This document shows, in pieces, positions 1 to 13,100 of a stretch of DNA of 64,000 bases. A program made the translations under genes and the position numbers. The stretch covers positions 873,501-937,500 of the forward strand of contig JACGCM010001011.1 of the NCBI GenBank assembly GCA_014058105.1, given 5' to 3'. Each line of letters opens with the position of its first letter. Within the stretch, counting starts at the first letter, position 1. This DNA comes from Kingdonia uniflora (lineage: Eukaryota; Streptophyta; Magnoliopsida; Ranunculales; Circaeasteraceae). The notes below the pieces were generated by a model. It was not told where the DNA came from. It did not search any database and saw nothing but the letters and a program-made list of their open reading frames with translations.

Positions 1-770
1 GAAATGGGTTACTCAAGAGGAAGAATTGAAGAAAATGCGTTAATAGGGGTATGAAATTAGAGAAAATAGTAAAAAGGGGTTGCTCAAAAGATGGCGATAC
101 GAAATGGGTTGAATGAATTTGAAGTTATAATTAGCTAAAACAATGAACCAAAAATTATGGGGGAGAGCTATGTTTAAAGGAATAAGGAAAAATGAAAAAA
201 GAACACCTATACTTGCAAATAACATGAATGAGTTGAACTGCTTTCAATCATTCACTTGATTTCTGTTTTGATTTCCTCAATTGAAGGTACCGGCAAAAAT
301 GGTTCTTTCTCTTTAGTATCAATGTCTGAAACCTTCTCTACTACGCTAACAACTTCGACAACTTATTTTTATTCTCCTTTTTTCTATGTTTATACATTTT
401 CAACAGGGGCAACCTTCAATAGTCACGACATTTGAAGGCTCTATGGTATGATGATAGTGTTGCTATGATTTCAGTGTTGTAATAAGTTTCGGGTTTTCAG
501 GTGTCGGTTAATGACTGCAAAACTCAAACAAAGACTTTTCTCTGTCTCTCAAATCTCAAGCTTTGATGTAGACTTTTGAGTCATCTTTAGACAAAAACTG
601 AACTGAAATCAGACTAGCCAATTCGGTTTTGGTCCGATTATTTCTGAAGTCGGTTTGGTTTTGGTTTCATGTAATCAAAAATAAAAAACCAAGGATATCC
701 GGTTCGATTCGCGGTTTAGGACCAAAACCGGTCCGAACTGGACCGTGTACAGCCCCATGAGTTGGTGAAA
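1..770. other. Upstream region without a recognised gene
   Basis: No convincing coding exon is visible. Between about 600 and 762 the sequence is rich in short 'ggttcggtt / ggtccg / aaccgg' words and ends in a 'gaccgtgtacagcccc' motif. That resembles one end of a non-autonomous hAT-like repeat, but I could not find the partner end, so this is only a suspicion. Confidence 0.4.
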
Positions 771-774
771 GCTC

Positions 775-780
775 TATAAA
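775..780 (+). promoter_or_regulatory. Probable TATA box of the PHD/GNAT gene
   Basis: A TATAAA hexamer lies about 350 bp before the start codon. It is followed by a CT/CA-rich leader (about 820-972) typical of plant 5'UTRs. The placement is consistent with a start site near 805-820. This is inference from position only. Confidence 0.45.
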
Positions 781-972
781 GATTTGGAGGGAAACAAAAG
801 CAAAGGCGGACAACAACATATCTCATCTTTCTCTGAAAAGAAATAAATAAATCTAAAATAGTCAAAACTGCCTACTAAAACAACCCCACCAACGCCATTC
901 TCTCCATCTCCAAAACCTCATTCATTCTCTCCTCAGATTTCGATTCCTCGATCTTCAAATTATCAACAACAG

Positions 973-1081
973 GTACGTTTACTTCATCCCCAATTCTCAG
1001 ATCTACCCAGGGTTGTTGATAATCTATAATTTTGATCTTGTTTTAGTTTCTGTTATAATTTATGAGTTTCATCATCGTTAG
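973..1081 (+). other. Probable 5'UTR intron
   Basis: A strong donor (CAG|GTACGT) at 972/973 follows a CT-rich leader. A TTAG acceptor at 1078-1081 precedes the exon carrying the start codon. An alternative acceptor (TTTTAG) ends at 1046. Leader introns are common in plant genes of this type. There is no transcript evidence. Confidence 0.4.
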
Positions 1082-1122
1082 ATTTGAGGTGAGATTGTGT
1101 TGGATCTAAACATTTGCAAGAG

Positions 1123-4100
1123 ATGAAAGAGGATTTAAATTTAACACCTGGGAATCATCATCATCTTCTACATAGATTTGAGAAAGTTAGGGCACCGTTT
1201 GGGTGTTTAATTGTGAAGAAAAAGGTGTCCGATGATGCGGGCGTTACCGGGTTTGATACTTTGAAACCTTGTTTTGAGTCGAAGAAGGAGAAGAAGAGAC
1301 CCAGGTTGATTCTTAGTGATACCGAGGACGAGGAGGATGGGGACTTACTTCCTCCTCCTCCGAGGATGAGAAATGGGGTTACGTCGGGAAGTAATGATAA
1401 TACGACGGTTTTTAGAAGGAACAGTTTTGATTCTTTTAATAGTAGGGAAGAGATGGTTCTAATTGATAGGGGAGAAATGGGGTCGGAGCAAATTTACTAC
1501 AAGGAGAATGTGGAAGTTGGGAGACGTAGGTTTTCGGAAACTGACATTGAGAGGAAGAGAGTTCGGGGTGACATGTTTGATGACGAGGGAAGTAGTAGTG
1601 TATTGCTTTCTGATTCGGTTGTACGGAATGGGAAGCGTGGGAATTTTGAACTTAAATGCAATTCAAGTGTCACAGGTTACAATAGAGAGGATCGGGGTTT
1701 TGAGAGAGGAAGTGAAGTTGTGATAAAAAGAGAACGGGATCAGAGTTTAGGTACAGCTGGTACGGTGGGAGAGAAGTTTGGAGCTCCTTACGGTGAATAC
1801 ATTAGAGTGCAGGGTAAAAATGGGGTTCTCAAGGTGAGGGTCAATAATAAAAACAAAAACATGGTGGTTGGGTCTGAGAGAAGAACTTATGAAGGCATTG
1901 CGAAGAGGGATTTGGGTCCTAGTTCTGCAGATACTTCGAGTGAGAAACCCATTCTAACTTCTCAATTTAACTCACAAAAGAATCTCTATGAAGAATCTCG
2001 TTCCGCTGTACTAAAACCGGAAAAGAAGAAAGTGATGAGTTCACGGGAAGCACCGATTAAGGACTGCAACAAAGACTTTAATGAGCGAATTAGCAGAAAT
2101 TATGTAAAACCTTGTAGTGTGACGAAAGAGGTAAGGGGGAATGAGGGACAGAGTTCTTTGATATCGGTACATAATCTGTCAAATAGACACAGTGATGGAG
2201 AAGTAAGACATAGTGGTACAGAAAAGCAATTATTGCGAAAAAAAATAAGGAAGATGCTTGTAGATGCAGGGTGGACAGTTGAGTTTAGACCGAGGAAGAA
2301 CAGAAACTACCAAGACGCGGTGTACATCACTCCATCAGGGACGGAGTATTGGTCAATTATCAAGGCTTATGAAACATTTCAAAAGGATTCTAATGACGAG
2401 CCTAGTAACCAAAAGCATAGTTGTGGGACCAGTTCTTCCTTTACTCCGATACCGGAGATCAGTCAACTGACAAGGCAAACACGCAAGAAAAATGACAGAG
2501 AACTGTGGTTAAACCACAAAGGCGCAGAAAGTAAAAATGGAAAAAAGTTGAAAAAGCTGAATTATCTATCAAACAAAGCTGCCTATGAAAAAAATGAATA
2601 TTTTCATGCGCTAGATAATGTAAATCTCACTTTGTGCAAGGGAATGCCAACACTACTTACATTACAGAAGTCATCCTCTGCATCTGAATCTAATATACAA
2701 CAAGGTAAAAAAATTGAAAAACAGAGTAGCCGTGCTCTGTTAGTTCGGAGATCCAACAAAGGTGCAACTCAGGAAGGTGATGATTTTATACCGTATACAG
2801 GAAAAAGAACAGTTCTGTCATGGCTTATAGACATGGGAACTGTTCCTCTGAGCGGAAAGGTGCAATATATGAACGAGAGACATACAGAAGCACTGTTGGA
2901 GGGTTGGATTACAAGGGATGGAATTCGCTGCGGATGTTGCAGTAAAATCCTTCCGGTGTTGAAGTTTGAGATTCACGCAGGGAGCAAACTATGCCAACCG
3001 TTTGAGTATATATGTTTAGGGAGCGGCGTTTCACTTTTGCAGTGCCAGTTAGATGTGTGGAATAAGCAAGCAGAGTCTGTACTCAGTGGCTTCCATTTGA
3101 TAGACTCTAATGCTGATGACCCAAATGATGATACCTGTGGAATCTGCGCAGATGGTGGCGATTTGATTTGTTGTGATGGCTGTCCTTCAACTTTTCATCA
3201 AAGCTGCTTAGATATAAAGGTACAAATATATGTCATTCACATCTTTCTATTTGTCGAGATAATTGTACTAGTTCTTCGTTTTCTCTTGTACTAATAGCTG
3301 AGTGGGACCTTAGGCTCATATATGGTGGAGAAGTCAGATTCTGCTGAATAATATATTACCAAAAAAAATATTGATATAAAAGCCACTTCATCTTTTTTGT
3401 TCCAAATTTGGAGTTATACTAATCAGTGGCAATAAAGATACATAGAGAAGGACTTGCCTCAAAAACAAACAAAAAAACAAAAAAAACCAGTTTTGCCCTG
3501 AGATTGGCCATGCCAATCCTATCTAAAAACAATGCTAGCGTGCTGTGTCTTGGAATGTCGCTAAGTGTCCATTACTGCCTTCTGATTTGAGAGCTGCCCT
3601 TCTTTGAAAACCCATGTGCTGATGTATTCCCTTTGAAAATATGCCCTAGCTGCCCGCCCAATTCAACAAATATATAACAAATGCAATAAAACCTGGGGAT
3701 ATGGTACCCTTATTATTGTACCAATCTGCCGAAGGTTTAGAATCCACTTCAACAGTCAAGGGTAACAATGAATTCTGCATACAATATTTCAATCCCCCTA
3801 ATAGCCCATATATATCTATGCAATAGTGCAAGTGTCAGATTCTAAAGTTACTGAGAATCAACTTAGCATTACAGTCCCTCAATACACCCCCTGCTCCACA
3901 CGTGCCCTCCTTAGCGGATCCATCTGTGTTTAACTTAAACACTCCTGGTGCTGGCTTGATCCATTTGACGAATTTGACAAATTCCTTCTCTCAATGCTTC
4001 CTGTGTAGTTGAAGAGTATTTAGAGACAATTGATCATTGTAACTGCGCTCTTTTTTGAAACTGGCCTTGTACATAACTTCTTGTAGCCACTTTCTAACTT

Positions 4101-7100
4101 TTCTAATTACTTGATTGAGCCTCTAACTAATCCCATCTGAGTATGAGTATTGGCTAGGCTACCACTGTCTTGTCTTGTCCAGAATGATTCATTTTGGATA
4201 AATGGTACTCTACATCTGCTGCCAAAGTGTTGTACACAAGTTAATGAGAGGTTAAGGGAATGTACAAAGAAAGAAAACTTAGTCTTCAATGATGTCCATG
4301 GATGATGCAATGCTGCCAAAGTGTTACCATACAGTTTGAGCTAATTCACATGTACCAGTTAGTGATTTTCAGATTTACAACATGGTATTGAGCATCAATA
4401 ACACATGGAAGCAATATTTACAGAGTTTTGAATTAAACAGTCAACAGAAAGGATATTTCTCCATACCTTCCAATTGATTACTTGGATTTCTTGGGATCAG
4501 AGTCTTGTTCTATCTCCATTCCATTCTAGCAATTTTAGGTTGCTCAATTCTCCAGAAATTCCATGCAGTCCTCACAGAGAAAGCTCCATCTACTGAAAGA
4601 TCCCACATTGGCTTATCTTCATCAGCAGATAAGAAGGAACTTTGCTGAAAAGTGATCTTTTGTGTTTGACTGGAATTGAAGTTGAGTTTGTTCCACTGCC
4701 ACACACCTTGAAAGCATTATCCTTTTATGTCTTGTTCAACCTCCATATCTAGTATTTCTTCTAAGGTACCATGACCAGTGCAGTTGGTATGCAGGAAATC
4801 ATCATTGTCTATGCCTAGCACCCAAACTGTATTGGTCTCAACAGTGAGGAAAAGCCCCTCCATGTATCTCCAAAGATTTGAGCAATTTCTTTTAGCAACA
4901 CCATTTTCATACCTAGCATGCATATAAGATGCCAAGACATGACAATAGATGATTAGGCATGAAATTAAGCACGAGTAATTTAACTTACCTTGCCACCACT
5001 AAAGAGCAATCTTCCTTGCCAGCCTTCACTTTGTTTCTGCACTCATTGAGTGAGAGACAGGTAGTAAGGCACATTGATATAGTAACCTTTATTACCACCG
5101 AACAGTGTGATGCACATAGATGCCACACTTTTTTTTTACTAAGCTTCTGGTTATACTGCTTCGTATCTAACAATAAATTCCATAACCCTTGAATTGATTT
5201 CTGGCAGCCATTCAAGAATACAATGAATCATCTGCATACAATTAGTGAGCGAGAGGCACATATTCTCCAGGAAATGAAAAATATCCAATTTTACCTCCTT
5301 CAAACCATTGACTCAACCCTTTCTGGACTTTTTAACAATAATAACAATATAGGGGATAAGGGATCACCTTGTGGTAGCCCTCTTGAAAATTTAAGATACC
5401 CCTTGAAGACCCTGTGAAGAACTACCTAATACCAAGGTGTTTATACACTCCAAGCTATCAATTCAGTCCATCTATAAGAAAAGCCAAACTTACCCAACAC
5501 TGCTAAGAGAAAACCCCAATCCAATCTATCATAGGCTTTGACCATATCAATCTTCACTATGACATTGGGACCATATCAATCTTCACCATCTCTTGAGGAA
5601 AAACAATTCTATCCTGATATTTTGCCTATAACTTTGGAAATGATGAAGTAAGTTTCTTGGCAATCAACGATTTTGTAAACTGCTGAGCAAAGACTTATAG
5701 ATCTAAATTCACTTGGACCATTAGGGGCACAATTAAAGAATTATTTCACAGCTACAATAGATCCTCTTGTATTATATCCCAACACGTAGCGAAAAAAATG
5801 GACGCCAATCTATCACAACCTGGAGGACATGAGCAGGGATTCTCCGAAGACTCTTTCACCTTTTCAATCATAGGAATCTCCTATCTCAAATAGGCTAGTA
5901 GCATTAAAATGTCCAGATCACTGATCACTGACCTACTGATGTATGTAGGATATCATTTCATTATCTGCATTGTACTAGTTGTAATCGCTTCCTCACAATA
6001 CTTAATAGTAGCTTCATGAATAAGATCCAAATCATGAGGTATAGTACCATCAAACAAAGCAATATATGAGAAAGAAAGAAAAAAACACTTTGTGCTTGAG
6101 TCACCTTATAGAAATACAATGCTATTATCACCTACCTTAATCCATTTAATTCTTGACTTTCCCTTGTACATCTTTGTGAAACATACAAGCAACTTCCATA
6201 TTGGTTTAAGCCAACTCATTCCCTAGGTCTTCATCCTAATCCAGCTGCAGTTAAAAATTTAAGGCAAAAACTTTATCTTGTAATTGAGCAATTTTAGCAT
6301 GTGCATTCCCAAAAACTCTCTCATCCAATGGCGTTAATGCTATTTAAGTAACTTTCAACTTATATATAAAGGATGTGAGGCAATTACCATATACATATAC
6401 CCCCGAATGCCAATGTTGCTTGATAAGATCCAGAAAAGAGTAATTCAAAACCCACATCTTCAGCAGCCTAAATACTCTAGGTCCAATATAAACGTTATAT
6501 TTAAGTGATACAAGAAATGAAATATGGTCGGAGCAAATTCTGTATAAGTAGTAGTGTACTTCTAGAGAAGGAAAAGCAGACGCAAATTCAGAATTAGATA
6601 GAAGTTTATCTAATCTAGCCCGCACTCTAGATGCTCCATTTTGTCCGCTTCACCATGTAAAGTTAGACCCCGCAAAGGCTGTTTCAATCACTCCTATATC
6701 ATATATCATGAATCATTTGTTCAAAGTCCATCATTGCAGTTTCATTGCCCATTATACTGAATCATTTGTTCTTGATAACATTGTAATCGCCAACCATCAC
6801 CCATAGTTGGTCCACTAACATTGGTAGACAACATAACAAGATCCACCAATGAAGTCTTCTCCGTAACACCCCATTATACACAAAACGGACAAAAGTCATT
6901 TCAATATATGCTTATTATCATTGCAACTTACAAAACAATGTAATAGTTGATCAATCATGGAGATAACATTTAAAACATTACTCCCCTGCGTATAACCCAA
7001 ATTTCGCCTCCGGCCAAAGAGTTTAAAGCAAAATAATTAAAATGTATTCTTCTTGAAATAGAGTCTACCTAGTATACATTAAAAAAAACTTCATCAAAAT

Positions 7101-10100
7101 TACTATTGAAACCTTGTGAGTTCTAACAAGAGACTTTAAGTGACTCACTGTTTTATTGTTCCAAATACTCCTACAATTCCGAACATATAATCCCCCAATC
7201 ATGGAAGATTTTTTTTTGAGGCACATTTCCTCCTAGTCTCAAAACTAAGAGCTACAAATACAGGTTTTGGCCTCACCTTCTTCATCATGGGTGTGACCAA
7301 TTGATCAAAGTTCACAAGACCAATCTCCACTTGAATTTCTGAATATGAGATAAATGCGCGAAGACTTCCTTTGAGTCTCTTTTATGTTTCTTGGTGATTA
7401 GTGGTGGTTTCTTGGCTGTTATTTTTCTTTGCTTTTTGACTACTTGGATAAACAAAAAAGGGTAGCAGAAAACAAGGAAAAAAGAGTAGCAGAAAACAAT
7501 GAGGAAAAAAGTATCCTCAAATGGGCCACAAAGTTTTCCATCTACCATGAGATCTGCATATCTAACCCCATCTTGAACCACAATTTTCTTTACTGGAGCA
7601 GGGAGTAACTGACTAAAAAACTTGTCAGGATCAACACAATCTGCTTAGGAGGGTGACTATCCATAACTCTCTAAAGAAATATGTTCCTTAAAAAGTAACA
7701 TCCTCCTATACGGATTATTTCGTACCACAAGTGTATACATATGAAGTCATGAACCCCTTTTGAGATATAGAGTATCACACGAAAAAAACTTGATAGAACT
7801 TGATTCTAGCATAATTTTAGTTTTGTAGGCAAGTATAAAGGCCCAACCCAGCCCTGCCAAGTGGAACTAGAGTGAAAGGTCAAAAGGACTTTCGGTTCAC
7901 GAGAGAATTTTCAAATCAAATCCAATGAGAGCCACGATTACCACTGATCTAATACAATGGATAACCAGGATTGAAACTAATTTGTCACATCCAAATCTGT
8001 TTTGTGGAGAGAACATTAAAAGCCAGAAGTACAAGGATGCACAATAAGAAAGAAAAAGAAACATCGTGTGCAGCACATAAAAAGACGTCTGTCTCCAAGA
8101 GCAGAAGAAGGAATATAGTTTATTAGTCAATTATCATAACTTTTATTCTTAGAGAAGGTAGTAATGTATAAGATGGCAAGCCATCAAAATGATGTCGCGC
8201 AAATAACATTCAGGCACGTTCATTAATAACGTGAGATCAAGTGCAATTTCTAGGACAGGGCAGCTTTTCCTCTTCCCAATCCCACTGTTTGAAAGTGTAT
8301 CAACATATAAAGTTCGATGAATGGTCCCATTCAAATCTAAAAAAGAACAGAAAGAAGCAAGTTCTGAGTACTCGTTCGCATTATCAGACAGCAAAATAGT
8401 ACACGTTCACTATAAACATTTCAAGTTTCTGTATGAAATTTAAAATGTTTGAAATTGGTCAGCAATTCAAATATTTCTTTCATCAGATGAAACTGATGTA
8501 AACAACTCTGTGGAAGAGAGAAATTCATGAACACGAGAGAGATTCAAATGCTAGGGATTAAACCTTATTTAGATATCTCAAATAATAAAAGAACACTCTT
8601 TATTAATATCAGCGCAATATAAGCATCAAAATTGTTGTTAACGATGGAGGCTGGGAAACCCTTATCTTGACTACATTCCATATATATATATATCCATGTG
8701 TTTGTGTGTACATCTGTATTTGTGTTTGATAGCTATATTTGGGTTCTGGCACAAGCCATAGTCCCTTTTGGAGCTTTTTCTTCTTCTATCTATGGCATGA
8801 TCTTGTTTTCTAGACTTGGTGCATTCAAGTATAAGTGTTTTATGTCCTTATCGCAGATGCTTCCTTCAGGTGATTGGCGCTGTTCAAATTGTTCATGCAA
8901 ATTTTGCGGGGTTGTTAGTAGTCCTACTGGTCAAGGGGAAGATATTACGTTTTCTACGTTGCACACATGTGCTATGTGTGAACAAAAATGTATGTACCTC
9001 TTCCATGTTCCTTTATCTCTGCTAGCTAAGTACAATCTTTCCATAACAAACTTAAGGACAGTTTGACTTTGACCTTTACCATATCTCAAGATAAGGTTTT
9101 TAACCCCAAAGGCTCAACGGCAAGTGCCACAGTGGGAGGTTTAGTATAACTTACAAATGGTCAGGTATTTATTTGATGACATAGTTAAGGTCAAAGTCAA
9201 TGTATCCCTGATTTTCAATAGGAACAAGAGAATTTCTAATTGAACCTCATATATGTTACTGCTTTTTCCTACTGCAGATCATCAAGCGTGTTGCCATGAA
9301 ACAGGTGCTATAATTACTGATTCTGATAGTTTATCTACTTTCTTCTGTGAGCTGAAGTGCAAAGAGGTATTTGTTGTATTTTCATTGACCTATCGTTTTA
9401 TTGATCGTTGCGTAGTCTATATCTGCTGATCTGCAAAACTGTACCAGTGGGTTTGATCATATACAACTTGCAAATAATAACTTACTATTGGAGTTACTAT
9501 TTTTCTTCTCCTACTTCTTCACAATTTTCCTACTTCTTCACAATCTAGATTGTTAAGAGTTTGAACATCCACAGTTGGATACATTGCTCTAATTTTCTTA
9601 ACTTTTGTGCTCCTACCTTGTGTAGTGCCGTCCTTATTGTTGTTGTTCTAAAGCTTTTAATCAGTTCTTTTCCTGAAGTGGTGAGATGAGGTTCAGGAGA
9701 CCCTAACGCATTTTAAGAAGAGGAGAATCATTAAATCCCCTTGCATCCCTTGGTAGTATATTGTTAAGGTCGCTAGTGAAGCAAATATGAGGGAAAATGT
9801 ATAATCCAAAAGTGTTCTTTTCCTGAAGTGGCGAGATGAGGTTCAGGAGACCCTAACGTATGCTAAGAAGAGGAGAATCATTAAATCCCGTTGCATCCCT
9901 TGGTAGTATATTGTTAAGGTCGGCAGGGAAGCAAATATGAGGGAAATGTATAATCCAAAAGAGTGCTACATGATTCAAGTAAATCAGCTAACTAACTTGT
10001 ATGCTTCTTTATATAAACAAAGCGGTTTAAAAATCTCACTTTGAACTGAATACAATGTTAGGGGAGTACTATTCTTATGGAAATCTGCGTTATGAGATAA

Positions 10101-13100
10101 TAAAATGAATACAAAATCGTAATTTTAGGAGCAATTCCTAAAAGACCCAAGGAATTACTAATTGGAAGTACCTGCGGGCGTAGGTTAGGGCTAGAATTCA
10201 TTTCAGACTTTTTCCATGTCTCAACTAGAGCAGAGGGCGTAGTACAGGGCACAACTAATTATAATCTAGTCTAACACATTTCTTGCAACCCTCCTATAGT
10301 AACTAAATACTGCTTTCTGTGGCTTCAGTTTCATGGATTATCACTGATTTGGTTGGTAAACGTCCAATGAATGCCAGTAAGGCATTGTCTTCACTGTTTC
10401 TAAAGATGCTACCAATTCACTATACAACCCATAGTCTTTTTAAGAATGATGGATCTAGGTTCAATCTAAATGTGTCATGTTGGCTGAGAATATTTGTTTG
10501 CATATTGAGTCCCCAAGCTTGGAAGAAGCCTCTGTTACCATGATTATCAGCAACACTTTTCTAGCTCTCTTGGGACCTGGCAACAGTGGCGAGATTATTT
10601 TTGAGATAGCAATTTATTAGGCACTTCACAATTTTCTTTATTCCTCTAAGATCATTTTTTTTTAGGATATCGTTGTTAGACTAGTCTTATTCTCTTGCCC
10701 AACTTAGCAGGTGTTCTTGAAGGAGGTGTTAGAAGTTCTGAAATAGTCGTCTTGTGCATGGTTTCACAGATGCAGTCAAGGTTTGAAGCATATAGATTTA
10801 ACTCAATGCCTTAGAGATCATACCCTCTTTTCTTACGTTATAGCTCTCGCACCCGTGCATTATTCGATACCCGAAGACTTGTTGTTTTGAATTATTACTT
10901 GGCATTATGTTGATGATGTTGTTACCGAGAATGAGTATGAAGAGATTCAATTCCTAAAGACATAATTTTGTACCCAGTTTTAGATTGAAGATCTCACAAC
11001 TAGGAATAGTAACTTGGTGTTGAAGTGGCTCAATCTCTTAAAGGAATCCTTATTGGTCAACAAAAGCATGTCCTAGATCTTCTACGCTATACGAGAAGCT
11101 CGGTTTAGAAGTAACTGACATTCCAACACGATCAGAAGGCAGACTATTGAGTTGTTTGTGATCCTGGATAAAGAGCTTGAATTATGCTGGATACTTTCAT
11201 TGGCTAGCTGGGAATTGATCTAGTTGGGAAGTTAATTCGTCTTTCTCCAGGTAATGACTATTCAATTACTTGTAATTGGGGATAGGAGCCCCATTTTAGT
11301 GGAGGGAGAGATCGTCACACCACAACTTAAGGCTCTGCCAGAACCAGGGACTTAGGAATAAGTTTGATAAAAGTCGAATTGGCTCCAAAATCAAGAAACT
11401 GACTACTGAAAGAATCTAGGACTAACTTCATGATTTTTATTATTACCCCCCGGTGCAGTAATTATTCCCTCTCAAGGCCTTTGATAGCTGCTCAAATGTC
11501 TCCTTCATTGGAAGGTTTTTCTAGGTGTGCCTTGTTCTCTGTGGAAATGGTACCAAAATGTAATTACGTCCAAATATGGTCTTCCTCGCCCATAACCGGC
11601 CCTAAAAGGAAGAACCTTTCCTTTACCTCTGGGGGGGGGGGGGGGGGGGCAGGAAAATCGTGATCGGGCTAATGGACTTAAATCTTGGGTGTGGGTCTAT
11701 TGTCAAAATGGATATATCCATGTTGAAGTTAGTTTTAGAACTTGTGTTTGCTGCACCTTATCTAATATACCTTGTTAAAGTAAATTTGGGATTAGTATAT
11801 CTTGCAAAATTCAATTCAACATCTCATGAAAAAATATAACAAAGGTCCTTATTTATTTCATCTGCAAGTGATGGTACTGAAGTGATTTATCTGTTCCCTT
11901 TGTCACTTCATCCCAGTAATTGCAGGTGATCTTACAAAGGCAGCCAGTCATCAAAGATACATTGCTGAAACTATTTCTAAGTTTGGTGTAATGAATATCT
12001 ATAAATGAACTTGAGGAGGAGTGTATACACTTATAGCTCTCTCTCTCTCTCTCTCTCGTGTTTGTTGAGACATGATCTTCACTAGAAGAACCTCCAACCA
12101 ATAGTTACGCTTGATGTAACCTGATAATACTCATATTACTTGTAAAGCAGATAAAAATGGTTAGAATGATAGTCGTGCATGTGAAACATATTACTGAGAA
12201 ACACTAAACTGTGTTTGCCTTGTATCTTTAGCTCCTGCAATTTCTCTTGTATTGACTTGTATCAGATCAATATCTTTAAATTTCTTTTATGGGTGCTATG
12301 ATTTATGATTTGCCCCTTCTAACTTCATATATTATATTTTCTCTGGAATCTAATGCTTGAACATGTTTGATGCTCCAGCTTTTTCATCGGTTGCAGAAGC
12401 TTCTAGGGGTTAAACATGAATTGGAAGCGGGATTTTCTTGGACTCTGATCTGTCGTTCTGATTTAGACTCAGATGCATCTATGCGGGAACTACCTCGCAA
12501 GGTGGAATGCAATTCCAAGCTAGCTGTAGCTTTGACTGTTATGGATGAATGCTTCTTGCCCATCATTGACCGGAGGAGTGGAATCAATCTAATTCAAAAT
12601 GTTCTATATAGTTGTGGGTAAGCATTCATATATCTTGATGTGCACTGAATCTGTTAATGTTATTATATGCGAACTTTGATCACATACTTGTCAATTTCTA
12701 TCACAAGCGGTAATCTACTAAGAAAAAAAGTATACTCATAAATTTGATTGTGGAAGAGTTGTATTTGATTTACGTTGAGAGTCAATACCGTCAGTCGGCG
12801 AACAAATATATGAGGGTGTGCAACATAATAAGATGTAGTCGGTCACACCATAGCGGAGTCGTCTAGGCTTTCCAGTTTCCTGCAGTAGTTGTCATGTACT
12901 ATCTTTTGGTTATTTGTGAGACTATACCTTTCTATACAAGAATTATCGATCTTAAAGACAACGATTAATTTTTTGCTTTCACTGGCGGACATTACCGTCT
13001 CCGGACTGCTAAATGTCAGGTGCACTCTTTCATTTTGTCTTTCTAGTTTTAATGAATAAATCCGTTTTAGAGTATCTAGTTCATCATCAAACATCATCGT

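Noticed and set aside
1114..1122. Upstream start of the PHD/GNAT frame
   Set aside because: The codon at 1114 is TTG. The first ATG in the frame is at 1123, which fits a plant start.
3460..3490. LINE poly-A tail at the A-rich tract
   Set aside because: The A-run is on the plus strand, whereas the LINE reads on the minus strand, so it would be poly-T for the element.
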